From: Zygnema cylindricum
Lineage: Eukaryota; Streptophyta; Zygnematophyceae; Zygnematales; Zygnemataceae
DNA length: 64,000 nt
Assembly (NCBI GenBank): GCA_037447655.1
Contig: JBBHKE010001492.1
Span: 188,001 to 252,000, forward strand
Direction of reading: 5' to 3'
In this document: piece after piece, positions 42,119-52,734 of the stretch
Numbering within the stretch: the first letter of the stretch is position 1
How the letters are laid out: each line of letters starts with the position of its first letter
Made by a program: the position numbers and the translations under genes
Notes under the pieces: model-generated
What the model saw: only the letters and a program-made list of their open reading frames with translations
What the model was told of the DNA's origin: nothing
Databases searched by the model: none

Positions 42119-44834
42119 GGTTATGGGCCCACCCTCTAGGGTGCCCACCTTCAATGGATCTGGGTTCATCTATTGGGAAGCCATGATGATGGGAGCTTTG
42201 TGTGAAAAAGGATACTGGGGTATCGTCAATGGACAAGTGAAACGTCCACCTTCGGGAACTCCACCAGGATTTGGGGGAGTAAGGTTTCCTGCAACAACGG
42301 CTGCCTCGGCGGAGGAGGCAGATGATCGGGACACCAGTGTGTCCGAAAAGGGGAAAGGGTAGGAGACACCCCTCACTCCTATTGCCACAGTATCAGGAGC
42401 GGCAATCGTGAAGACCGTGGAGAACGATACTCAAATGTGGGAGGATGTAAACATGGCTGCCAAGAACTTCATTCTGAGGCACCTCACTCAAGGTTTGGCC
42501 ACTCCTCATCTTCACATTTACAAGGCCGAGGAGTTGTGGGTGAGTTTGGTGGAAATTTATAGAGCTGGAACTATTCAGGAGCTCCAGTTGGCTGAGCAAA
42601 AGCTACTGAGTTACACTTACAAAGGAGGAAAGATGTTAGATTACTGTAATGATCTTTCTTGTTTATATACGGAAATGGAAAGTGCCGGGTGGATAGGTAC
42701 AATGAAAATGAAAGTTAACACCCTTATCATGAAATTACCAAATGAGTTCGAAAACTTAGTGTACCGAGTACAGGGAATGCCTGATAGTTCATTGAAATGG
42801 TACACAGTAGTCAGGATGATACTTCTGCAGGAAAACACAATGGAGATTAGGAGAGGAGGAAAGAGCATTCAAGCTCTAGCAGTTGGAGGGGACCGATGGG
42901 GGAAGGACCCGAAGAAACCTTATAGAGGGGAAAGAGATCATTCAGGGGGACAGAGGCCCCCAAAGGGTCTTTGTCATTATTGCAAAAAGTCGGGACACTT
43001 TATTGCAGATTGTGTCAAGCTATCAGAGCTGAGGCTCCAAGAGAACCGTGGAGGAGGTTCTTCCGGAGGGAAGAAAAAGGCACTTGTGGTTACAAAAGTG
43101 TCAGGAGAAACCGAGGATGAGTCCTCTGAGGAGGATGGGGAGCTTCTTCTTGACGAGAGTTTGGAGGAGAAGGAGATTCCTCGGAGGCAGAAGTGTGCCA
43201 TTGGAGCCATCCGGGAAGCTCCACAGGAAGGATGGATCATCGACTCAGGTGCATCCATGCATATGTGTCGTGATAAAGAACTCTTCACTAAGTTAAGAAA
43301 GATTCCTACTGTAGAGATAGAGTATGGGGATGGGAGAGTGGTTACTACAGATCTAGTGGGATCAGTAGATCTGAAAGTCTTAGTGGAGGGTAAGACTTCT
43401 ATACTTACATTCTCAGATGTACTTAACATTCCTCAGCTGAGTAAAAATCTTGTCTCTACGTCTGTGTTAGATGACAAAGAGTTTGATACCTTCACCAGAA
43501 AGGGAGTCTTTATAGCTAAGTATGGGGATGAAGTTTACTTCACAGCAGATAAGGGTAGCCAAGGAATGTTTAGGCTTAACTTGAGTAATGAAAAGAAGAA
43601 TGCTTACTATGTTGGTGTTCCTAAGGTGATGATTTGGCATAAGCGGTTGGGGCATGTACATTTTGATAGGTTAAGGGAAATGAAAAAGCTTGGGGTAGTA
43701 GATGGCATTGAGTTTGGGGATAATGAAATGATGGATGATTGTAGTGGTTGTGCTCAAGGTAAGGCTCACAGACTTCCCTTTCCCAAAGCCGCCACATATA
43801 GAGGTGAGAAAGTATTAGATTTAGTCAACACAGATATTTGGGGGCCTGCAAAAGTACCTTCGGTTGGAGGAAAGAGGTTTATGATGACAATAACTGATGA
43901 CTGGTCTAGATACTCTAGAGTCTACTTTCTGAAAACAAAGTCTGAAGCATCAACTTACTTCAAAGAATATAAAGTTGGGAGTGAGAAGTTGCATGAAACC
44001 CCCATTAAGAGGATAAGGAGTGATAATGGGGGGGAATATACCTCTAACGAGTTTGAGGAATATTTGAGAGATGAGGGAGTGCAGCACCAGAAAACTGTAC
44101 CATATAACCTAGAACAAAATGGGGTAGCTGAGAGGTTGAATAGAACACTAGGAGATAGTGCATGCAGTATGTTGGCAGACAAGAAAATAGGAAAGAGATT
44201 TTGGGCAGAAGCAATGAACTGTGCCAACTATATTAAAAATAGAGTCCTTACCTCAGCAGTAAAGGGAGTGACACCTTATGAGAGATGGGTTGGAAGGAAA
44301 CCAGATATCTTACACCTTAAAGTATTTGGTAGCCAAGTTTACAGTCTTGACACGGATAGGAAAAACTGGAAACTAGATGCTAAGGGAAAATCTGGATACT
44401 TTGTGGGATATGATGAGGATGTTAAGGGATATAGAGTCTATGACTTAGCAAAGAAAGATATCATTCTGGTCAAACACTTAGTTGTCATGGATGAAGGGAA
44501 GTCATTTGACCCCTTCAAATATACAAAGAAGATAAGGATCAGATTTGAGTCCGAAAGTGAGGAGAACTCAGTCGTTCCCGAAAAAGACATGAGTGAAACT
44601 GTGATTACAGATTCAGGGGAGATCGAAGATACAGGAGACTCACCGGAAACCTCACATACTCCTATGGACTTCGAGGAGATGGAAGAAGCGGAACAAGATA
44701 CGGTTTTTATGGACAGGGGAGCCGATGAGACAGTGAGAAGAAATCCAAGACTTCTACCATTCCAGCTTCGAAGTTTGAGGGAGGAAGGAGGAGCAGCAAA
44801 AGGATACAGGAAAAACAAGCTGCCCATAAGGTAA
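42099..44834 (+). CDS. Element C gag-protease-integrase frame
   Basis: ATG 42099 lies in the LTR; a second ATG at 42123 lies in the primer site. Gag: MGPPSRVPTFNGSGFIYWEA, UBN2-type core (LRHLTQGLATPHLHIYKAEE), one CCHC knuckle (CHYCKKSGHFIADC). One in-frame TAG at 42360-42362, 88 codons in. Protease: WIIDSGASMHM. Integrase: HKRLGHVHFDRL...CSGCAQGK zinc site; D of VNTDIWGP, D of IRSDNGGEY, E of NLEQNGVAERLNRT; then KSGYFVGYDEDVKGYRVYD. It runs to a TAA at 44832, overlapping the RT frame by about 100 nt in the -1 frame. Role: virus-like particle, polyprotein processing, cDNA insertion. Confidence 0.92.
42119..42133 (+). other. Primer-binding site of element C: anticodon arm of initiator tRNA-Met
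   Basis: GGTTATGGGCCCACC begins directly after the LTR. Its complement GGTGGGCCCATAACC is the anticodon stem-loop of plant initiator tRNA-Met (CAT anticodon), the half-tRNA primer used by Drosophila copia. The site is also Gag codons (QVMGPP). Confidence 0.75.
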
Positions 44835-46447
44835 CTAAGCTATCTCACCCAGATGAGCCTCAGTCTTACTTAGAGGCAGTGAATAGTCCAGAGAAAGAAA
44901 GATGGATTAGAGCCATAAATGATGAGATGGCTTCTATCGTGGAAGCAAATACTTGGGAACTACCGGATTGCCCTCCAGACAGAAAACCTATTGGATGTAA
45001 ATGGGTATTTAAACTAAAACTGAACCCAGATAATACAATTGAGAGGTATAAGGCTCGATTGGTAGCGAAGGGGTTCACCCAAAAAGAGGGGATTGACTAT
45101 GAGGAGACCTTTGCTCCAGTTGTTCGGTTCCCATCGGTAAGGATTCTCCTCAGTCTGGCCGCAGCGGAAGACATGGAAATTCACCAGATGGATATTAAGA
45201 CTGCTTTTCTTAATGGTGAGTTAGAGGAAGAAATTTTTATGAGACAACCCGAGGGGTTTGTGGAAGAAGGAGAAGAGAGCAAAGTGTGCAGGCTCATAAA
45301 GTCCTTATATGGACTGAAACAGGCTCCCCGACAGTGGAATAAGAAACTAGATGAGTTTCTCACCGATCTGGGATACATCCGGATCAGCTCTGACCATTCT
45401 ATCTATATGTTTGAAGATGAGAATGGTGTCATTTTTATTGCAATTTATGTGGATGATCTGCTTGTGTTAAGTAAGTCTTTAGAGAATATCAATAGGCTAA
45501 AGAAAGATCTTAGGGGCAGATTTGATATGAAGGATTTAGGGGAGGCAAAATATATTTTGGGGATCCAAATGGAGAGAGATAGGGAGAAGAAGATTATCAG
45601 ACTTACTCAGAAAGAAGCAATAGGTAATATGCTTGAGAAATTCCGGATGGAAAATGCTAACAGTTGTACCACTCCCATGGACTTGAAAAAAGGAAGTGAT
45701 GGGAGTGTAGAAGGAGGAGTGATGATCTTAGACGATCAGATGAGTCCAGAGAAGAGAGAGTTCATGAAGTCTATCCCTTATAGACAGGTCGTAGGAAGCT
45801 TAATCTATTTTATGAATTGTACCAGGCCGGACATAGCGGCGGCAGTTGGTGTACTCAGTAGGAGTCTTAATGATCCTAGGAAGAGGGATTGGGAGGCAGC
45901 CAAGAGAGTCATGAGATATCTGGTGGGAACTAGAGAGTTATGGTTGCATTTGGGAGGGGAGCACACTGACATCACTACTTGGAGTGATGCCAGTTATGGG
46001 GACGCACCTATGAGACGATGCACTTCTGGGTATGTGTTGTATGTTGGGGAAGGTGCTTGCTGTTGGAGCAGTAAGCAACAAAAGGTGGTTGCTCAGTCTA
46101 CTATGGAGGCTGAGTATATGGCGTCTTGTTCTGCTGTGAAAGAACTAATGTGGGTGAAGTCATTATTGCAAGAACTGGGATATATGAAGGAGGGAGTGCA
46201 TGAAATCTTTTGCGATAATCAAGCTGCAATCGCAATCGCAGCCAATCCAAAACATCATTTCAAAGCAAAACATATGGACATAAGATTAAGCTTCGTAAGA
46301 GAAAAAGTTGAAAATAAACTTTTAAATCTTGTGTATAGACCTGATGAAGAAATGGTGGCTGACATGATGACCAAACCTGTGCCCTCTCCTAAATTAAAAT
46401 ATTGTCGGGAGAAATGCGGGTTAAAAGAAAAATTAAAATTTGACTAG
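44733..46447 (+). CDS. Element C reverse transcriptase-RNase H frame
   Basis: The frame is open from about 44733 (after a TGA), overlapping the integrase frame; the homology-based start is RRSSKRIQEKQAAHKVTKLS. RT: CKWVFKLKLNPDNTIERYKA, HQMDIKTAFLNGELEEE (first catalytic Asp), LYGLKQAPRQWNKKLDEF, YVDDLLVLS (catalytic DD). RNase H: TTWSDASYGDAPMRRCTSGY, STMEAEYMA, FCDNQAAIAIA, KHMDIRLSFVREKV. All catalytic residues are intact, so this element may be capable of function if the two breaks are bypassed or are sequencing errors. Ends GLKEKLKFD. Confidence 0.92.
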
Positions 46448-46460
46448 AAAATAAGGGGAG
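46443..46460 (+). other. Polypurine tract of element C
   Basis: CTAGAAAATAAGGGGAG directly before TGTTGAAATA. The same tract is found, on the minus strand, next to the 3' LTR of element D (57092-57109) and in similar form next to LTR E. Confidence 0.85.
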
Positions 46461-47501
46461 TGTTGAAATAAGTAGTTTTTAATATATTTTCTAGGTCTAA
46501 ATTTGTTAGAAAAGAAAAAGTAGGCAGTCTGCCTCTATCTCTTCTCTCTCTCTCGCCCCCATACTTGTTGTAGTCACTGAAGGAGAGAGAGAGAGAGCAA
46601 TGGAGCCATGGCTGCCTCAACTCCATAGGAAGGACTAAAGAGTGGCTTAAGCCACTCTCAACAAAAGGTTGAGTCCGGAAGGACTCGAACCCTCGACCGG
46701 TAGAGCGCGGCGTAGCCGTTAGCTCTAACCAGTCTGTCGTAGAGGTCCGTTAGGAGATATAGGGTTTCATTAGTATTTAAACTATTGTAATGTACTAGAT
46801 TCATTTAACTGAAACCCTCAACGCCACACATAGATACAGTTCTACGAAATACGAAGTACTGTACTTGTTTGAAATGGATATCGCGCATTTTGTTTCGAAA
46901 GCGAAACAAATATCGCGCAAGTATTTATTACGGCCGAGATTGAATTTCACGTCAAATCTAACGGCGCACATTATCGCCGAAATCCCGGAATGGTCATTTT
47001 GGCATTTAGTGACGTGGCATGACCTGGCGCCACGTGGGAAGACATCATTCGGTCGCGGGAATTCCGAGGAACGTACGGACGAGTGGAAAGTGGACACGCG
47101 TCCACTTAATGGCCTTGTCGTACAAAGGCCGTACACAAAGTACATCGGCAGTAGTACTTTCTTGTACTATACAGTTTTTTGATTGGTTCGTACAGGCAGT
47201 AGATAGGAGTTGTGAGAGGAAAGTAGGAAAAACTAGGACTTAGGAAAATTTAGATAGATAGTCCTCTCTCTGAGAGTTTGTATAAATTGGCATCTTTGCC
47301 ACCCTATAACTTATCGCCTGGTTGGCCTTTTTCAGTGATTCTTTTTTCTACGGACTCAGGGGAGTCCAGGCTACACAGGGCTGCAATCAAATTGTCAGTT
47401 TGCCTTCTTGGGCAGCAGTGGTTGTGGCTTAAAGTGGGTTAGTTAAATACTATCTAGAGGCTTCCTGTATTCTGTGGTCCAATGGAGGACACAGAATTGC
47501 A
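46461..47501 (+). repeat. 3' LTR of element C
   Basis: 1,041 bp, ends AATTGCA followed by target duplication GCCTG. Carries the antisense tRNA-like module at 46667-46735 and TATAAATTGG near 47281. Confidence 0.95.
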
Positions 47502-47506
47502 GCCTG

Positions 47507-48515
47507 TGTGGCGGCCACACGTGTGGCGGCGAATCCCTAGCCAATCAACGACGTGGCTAACGTGACGGCCCCGACAACCGACTACGTGCTGACGAACATG
47601 CCGAGAAGCAGACCGTCTACCCGGCCGGCAAGAAGTTCAAGACGACGGCCGCTAACATGCCGGGAGCCGACAAGCTGGGCCTCTCTACACTTTTGAAGTT
47701 GGAGTCGTACGGCAACTTCACTTTTGAAGTCGGAGCCGTGCTGTCGCCGCACTAGCACCCGCGGTAAAGCGGGGGAGGGAGGGAAAAGGAGAGGGAGAGG
47801 AAGGGGAGAGGGAGGGAGGGGAGGGGGGGAGGGAGAGGGAGAGAGGAAAGGGTGGTAGGCATCAATGGTAAGAGAGGTGGGGATGAGAGAGAGAGAGGGA
47901 GGGGTGGCAGGCATCAATGGTAAGAGAGGGGCGAATGAGAGAGAGGGAGAGAGAGAGAGACGGAGAGGGGAAGGGGGGGCGGGAGGAAGCTAGCATCTAA
48001 AAGGATAGGTAATAAACTCTGAGCTCACTTACAAACAATTATAGCAGCAGAAGCATTCAGAATGTAAAACATTAAATTAACATTGAAGAGACATTTTGGA
48101 AATTTCTCATATCAATAAAAATCTGAATTTACAAATTTTTCTCCTCTATCTCCTTGTCTCTACTCCTTGTATTCCTTACTTGATTGATTAACACACATTC
48201 ATGGTGTCCTTTAAATACAATACCCGCCATGGCATGACACGTGTGGGTGTGCGCCGCCAAGAAACCTCTAAAAATCTGCCACTTGATTAGACTAGAACAC
48301 TCTAAATTTCACTAATGACTAAAACATTGCAAAACGACAAGCTAAGACGAAAGTACTAAACAAAACTAGAAGTACTATCGCACTCAAATAAACGTACAGA
48401 AATATCTACGCGAAACTTCAATTTTGTCGCGAAGCGAAACATAGAGTACTTTCGCGAAAATGAACATATTAGTACTTTCGCGATACATCTTTAATAAAGT
48501 ACAGTACTGAATCGA
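47507..48515. other. GC-rich patch, GA-rich tract (47760-47980) and AT-rich LTR-like sequence; no gene
   Basis: 47507-47760 is GC-rich and begins with the palindrome GCCACACGTGTGGC. It should contain the 5' continuation of the gene split by element C, but a stop (TAG, about 47537) closes that frame within 12 codons, so an intron or 5'UTR is likely. 47760-47980 is a GGGAGAGA microsatellite. 48000-48515 probably belongs to the 3' LTR of element B. Confidence 0.45.
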
Positions 48516-48762
48516 ATCTATTCTTCGCACGCACGATTCTTTCAATGATTCGTAACATTCTCCCGCTTCATTGAAGAATCGTCTACATCACAATAACCCT
48601 AATTTAGGTCTTCCTCTTAAAAGTACATCAAACGTCAATCTATTCTTCGCACGCACGATTCTTTCAATGATTCGTAACATTCTCCCGCTTCATTGAAGAA
48701 TCGTCTACATCACAATAACCCTAATTTAGGTCTTCCTCTTAAAAGTACATCAAACGTCGCCG
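48516..48762. repeat. 122-bp tandem duplication across the coding end and LTR start of element B
   Basis: GTCTACATCACAATAACCCT occurs at 48581 and 48703; TCTATTCTTCGCACGCACG at about 48518 and 48639. The duplicated unit contains the last codons (RPKLGLL), stop, polypurine tract and first LTR bases. Confidence 0.8.
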
Positions 48763-50703
48763 CCTTAGTAAGCATATCGGCAGCTTCCTTAAGTGTCGAT
48801 ACATACAAAAATTCCACTTTTTTAGCCGCGACCAAATCTCGTACAAAATGCCAATGAATCCGTATATGTTTCGTCCGTTTGTGAAAAACGGGATTTTTCA
48901 CAAGTGTCATCGAACTCATACTATCCGTAAAAATTTGTAAGCATCCAATCGAAAATACAAGTTCGCTTAACATTTCTTTTATCCATATTGACGCCTTGCT
49001 TGCGTGGCACGCCGGCTTATGATCGGTCGATGTAAACTCCAAAAGACAAAATAATGAAATATACTTCACGCGAATTTAATTTTGATTGTCTCTCCACAAA
49101 TCCATAATTGCGTCAATTTTCATAAATAGATATCATAGCCTCAATCCGCATCGCAATCTTCATTATACTTCTTCTCTCATGCCGGCTTCCACTTCGTTTC
49201 CCAATCACACGAGTTTCTCGCCTCCGCGTATGATTGAGGATCGCTGGACAAATTCTCGCACATTAATTGCTATAAAAGGAATTCCGTCTCTTTCGCATCG
49301 GAGACGAAATAATGGGAATTAGAATTTTTTCCACCAATTTTGTCATAAGAAAGCCGACTTGGTTTCTTTCCTCTATTCTCTCAAGTACTCTGTCTAAGAA
49401 CCGGAACTTGTTCCACATTTTGCTCCGCCTCGTCCACATTTGGTAAACTTGATTTTGAGCTTGAAGATTTTTGACTTTGCTTCGACATTTTGGAATTTCG
49501 GCTTACATTACTCCGAACATCAATGTCAATGTCCAATTTATCCGAACTCGAATCAACATTTGATTTTCCCTTCTTGATGTTGACAATGGACTCCGGCTCC
49601 TCATCCGAATCCGAATCCTCAATGTCCGGGAAATTGGCAACATCGTCTACTACATAAAAATCAAGATTTTTCTTCAATTCTGTCGATTTATCAATAATCG
49701 ATTTTAAGTCTTCATGAAAATTGACGTTTCGGGATTCTTCCACAATTCGACGAACCGGATCAAATACACGGTAAAGATTTCCTTTTGTACTATAGCCCAC
49801 AAAAATTTTGGGCCAACTTCCCACCGCAAATTTCCCTTTCCTTTTCACTTGATCCACATACACCGTAGCGTGACATCCTCAAATTCGGAGATGATGGAGA
49901 GTCGGTTTTCGTCCATAAAGTAATTCGAATGGTGTTTTATCACCGGAAACCGAAGTTAGTCTCCAATTACAAATATAATTGGCCGTGGGGATGGCATCTC
50001 CTCATAATGAGATACTTTGACCGGCCGAATGCACCATCGCCCTCACCATTTCTTGTAAGGTCCTATTCTTCATTTCAGCAACTCCATTCGATTCTGGAGA
50101 ATAAAGTGAAGTGAATTGTTGGGTAATTCCTTTCGCCTTACAATACCTCTCAAATGCAATAAATTCGCCTCCATTATCCGAACGAATGGCTTTCAATTTT
50201 CGTTCGCATTGTCTTTCGGCAAATGCATGCCACTCAATAAAAGTTTCAAGAGCATCCGATTTCCTCTTCAATAATTGAACCCACGAAAATCTCGAATAAT
50301 CATCAACGATGACCATAATATATTGATTTCCTCCAAGGCTCTCCGGCTTAATTTGTCCACATAGATCGACATGGACAAGCTCCAATGGATGTTGAGCCCG
50401 AAATTTCACATCTTTCGTAGGATGAGGTTTTCGAATTTGTCGTCCTTGACTACATCCATCGCATCCATTTACTTTTTCACCGGTAGCAAGATCAAATCCT
50501 CTTACACATGCCGTTTTTATCATTCTCCTCAAATTTCCTTCGGATGTATGATACATCCGATGGTGCCATAACGTTAAATCTCCCTTTAATTCCGATATTT
50601 GATTTAGAATGCCCGTGAAACCGAAGGTAAAGGCTCGTAAAGTCAAGACATACAAAGATGCATTGTTGACTAGAACTAACAAATTGGGACAAATTGGATG
50701 TGA
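48710..50703 (-). pseudogene. Element B pol remnant (integrase, linker, RNase H end)
   Basis: Read from right to left. Zinc site WHHRMYHTSEGNLRRMIK to CDGCSQGR; integrase VHVDLCGQIKPESLGG, IRSDNGGEFIAFERYCKAKG, SPESNGVAEMKNRTLQEM; tail KRKGKFAVGSWPKIFVGY; linker SSSSKSSLPNVDEAEQN. In one unbroken frame from 50703 to about 49200 there are TGA stops near 50004, 49877, 49383 and 49175, where element A has Trp (TGG) or Arg (CGA), plus TAG at 49272-49270 in LL-stop-Q, the same codon as the TAG in element A. RT is deleted. The RNase H end at 48710-49069 (WIKEMLSELVFSIGCLQIFT, FHKRTKHIRIHWHFVRDLV) is in another frame. Confidence 0.85.
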
Positions 50704-52021
50704 AGGACATAATTCTTACCTCAATGTCAGGAACGCCCTTTCAAAATCATCCACTTCAAAGGATTCCACAGACGGCCAAAGCTCAGGAGGTTACGATCAC
50801 GAGTGGAGAGCACCTGAAAACGCCAAGCACAGCGGAAGGCGTGATGGGAAAGAACAAAAGGATTAGTTTCAGATTCCAGTCCCTATGTCAAAGTTGGGTC
50901 AAAGTGTAATTTCACAAAACAGAAAATTTGAAGACTTAAAATAAGCAGCATACGAGAATATCTGAAAATCAAAAGAGTTAAAAACTAGAAAGGACTTTAA
51001 GACATTCGAACCTGTAGACTTCCAAAGCAATCAGAAAGATAATAGAAGGCACAAGGCCACCTAAGGAAATAATTGCTAGAGAGGAGTACAGAAAGAAATC
51101 AGATAAACATCAGACTAAGAGTAAGGAGTCTGAGAAATTCTTACCTCAGAGAATACTGGAAAAAATGGAAAAACAGCCGCAGGTTGGAAGGTTCCACACA
51201 TGGAATACAGCAAAAGCCGTGGCTGGGCGAAACGAAGGAAAAACTCCAGATGCCATAGAGATGAACCTAAACCTTTGACTTCAACAATGCTCGCTAAGAT
51301 ATGGCAGTCTGAGGAGAGAGAAGGAATTAGATGAAACCCTAAAAGGAGAAATCAGGCAGGAAAATTCCAAAGGACAGAGTAAACCAAACTGTGAAAATAC
51401 TAACAAATATATGTGTGGTGAAAGTACAGGTTGTACCTTTGATGTCATGCGACGAAGGCGCGAATTAAGTTTGGAGTCTCTTATTGGGAATTATCGAAAT
51501 TCTATCGCCACCGTGAACGGATCAATCGAACGGACAGAATTCTCGAAGTCGTTCGAGCGACAACCCAGAGATTATGCGACGACAGATGCAATCCAAGTCA
51601 GATGTCAGACGGACATCCAAATCGACGGTCAAAACGACAATTTGACTTCGAGGATTGATTTTGTTCCTCGTACAACGAGGATAGAGGACACGTCAGGTGG
51701 TCCCAAGTTTCAACCGTTGGCAGCGAAAGTGAATGCCAGCGACGCAGAGATTGACGGCGCCAATCGCGCTTTAATTGGTCTTAAAATTTTTACAGGTCAA
51801 AATTGGACCACAGGTGGTCCCCACGGGATCATATATTGAATGGAACGAGTACCATTCAAGATCGACGAAGCGACAAAATTTATCGACAATATATCGACCA
51901 GACCGTACGGCGGTCAACGGAAATATTCCGCAGGAATATCGAACGAGAAAATTTACGACTATGACGAAATGTTATCGAGGACGATTTCGTACCAAATGCA
52001 TCGCCGAAACATCGAGTGGGA
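50704..52021 (+). other. Unassigned A/G-rich sequence, possibly retroelement internal region
   Basis: The codon-like texture resembles 30-32 kb, but I recognise no motif. A 142-codon frame (51411-51839) and a 177-codon frame (51775-52308) show no family signature. It ends in GAGTGGGAG followed by TGTTGGATTTAG, which looks like a polypurine tract and LTR start. Confidence 0.25.
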
Positions 52022-52640
52022 GTGTTGGATTTAGTGCGATCTTTGGCGATTTATTTCTACCGGCAGCGATTCACTTGTACCGGCAAAATTTTACCGATTC
52101 ACATTTTGTGACGCGACGTGACGTGACGCGACGCGACGAATCGAGTTGTACGGAATCTAACAACGATTCCACTAACCTTTCATTTTGGGTACAGATTGTG
52201 TCAGAATCGAGGAGCGGCACATTGTGGTGGAAAACAACAAAACGGCAGCATGTGATTGCACCACTTAGTCATTCATTTCACAACAGGATGACACATAGAA
52301 AGATATAAAGTGCGCCAAGGCACTTAGAACAATCATCTCATGGAAATGGCATGCAGATCACTCTCAGACTCAGAATACTCTCAAGATTCATAGAAGAAGC
52401 ATTTACTTTATTAGATCAGAACTCTTTGTACATTCTTTTTAGGATTCAGATCATAGATCATAGAAGGAGAATGCAGCTTTATTAAAAGATAGTCCGTAAG
52501 AACAATTTGAATTCCAATCGGGGCTCACTTCGGCTTACGCCTTGTGGCCCTTTGACTATAACTAAATTTCTCACGCTGCCTAAACCTGTCTAATCTATTG
52601 ATTTGTCTCTATGCCTCTCCCATTGCTATCTACTTAGTGG
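52022..52640 (+). repeat. Possible LTR (TGTTGGATTTAG...)
   Basis: Follows a purine tract. Contains TTGTACCGGCA, also present in the element A LTR. No partner LTR or target duplication found. Borders uncertain. Confidence 0.25.
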
Positions 52641-52734
52641 TTCCTACAGGCTAAGTTTCGCTGTGCATAGATTTCATGTGTTTATAAGTTGGGTGCGCAC
52701 TGGCTTATATGACCTGCAAAACTATTAGATAGTA

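Larger units (their letters stand above)
41076..47501 (+). mobile_element. Copia LTR retrotransposon, element C, nearly intact
   Basis: 6,426 bp, LTRs TGTTGAAATA...AATTGCA, target duplication GCCTG at 41071-41075 and 47502-47506. The coding region has one in-frame stop and one frame change. LTRs differ at roughly 25 of about 1,041 positions by hand count. It is inserted opposite to, and interrupts, the open frame of the minus-strand gene ending at 41070. Confidence 0.95.
48000..50703 (-). mobile_element. Copia element B, 5'-truncated, internally deleted (same lineage as A)
   Basis: Minus-strand proteins match element A along integrase, the acidic linker and the RNase H end. The Gag, protease and nearly all RT are missing. 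A polypurine-like AAGCGGGAGAA precedes TGTTACGAATC, the likely 3' LTR start (near 48675 or its duplicate near 48553). The left end of the LTR is not defined; about 48000 is a guess. The right end is a truncation near 50700. Confidence 0.75.

Noticed and set aside
43048-43429. Minus- and plus-strand alternative frames within element C gag-pol
   Set aside because: Shadows of the real polyprotein frame, which carries all catalytic motifs.
44810-44816. Classic -1 slippery heptamer
   Set aside because: The run is G-AAA-AAC, one A short of A-AAA-AAC; noted only as near-slippery.
47582-47917. 111-codon minus frame
   Set aside because: Half of it is the complement of a GA microsatellite; the rest has no motif or splice support.
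51411-52308. Frames of 142 and 177 codons
   Set aside because: Overlap each other and a possible LTR border; no recognisable domain, so not called as genes.
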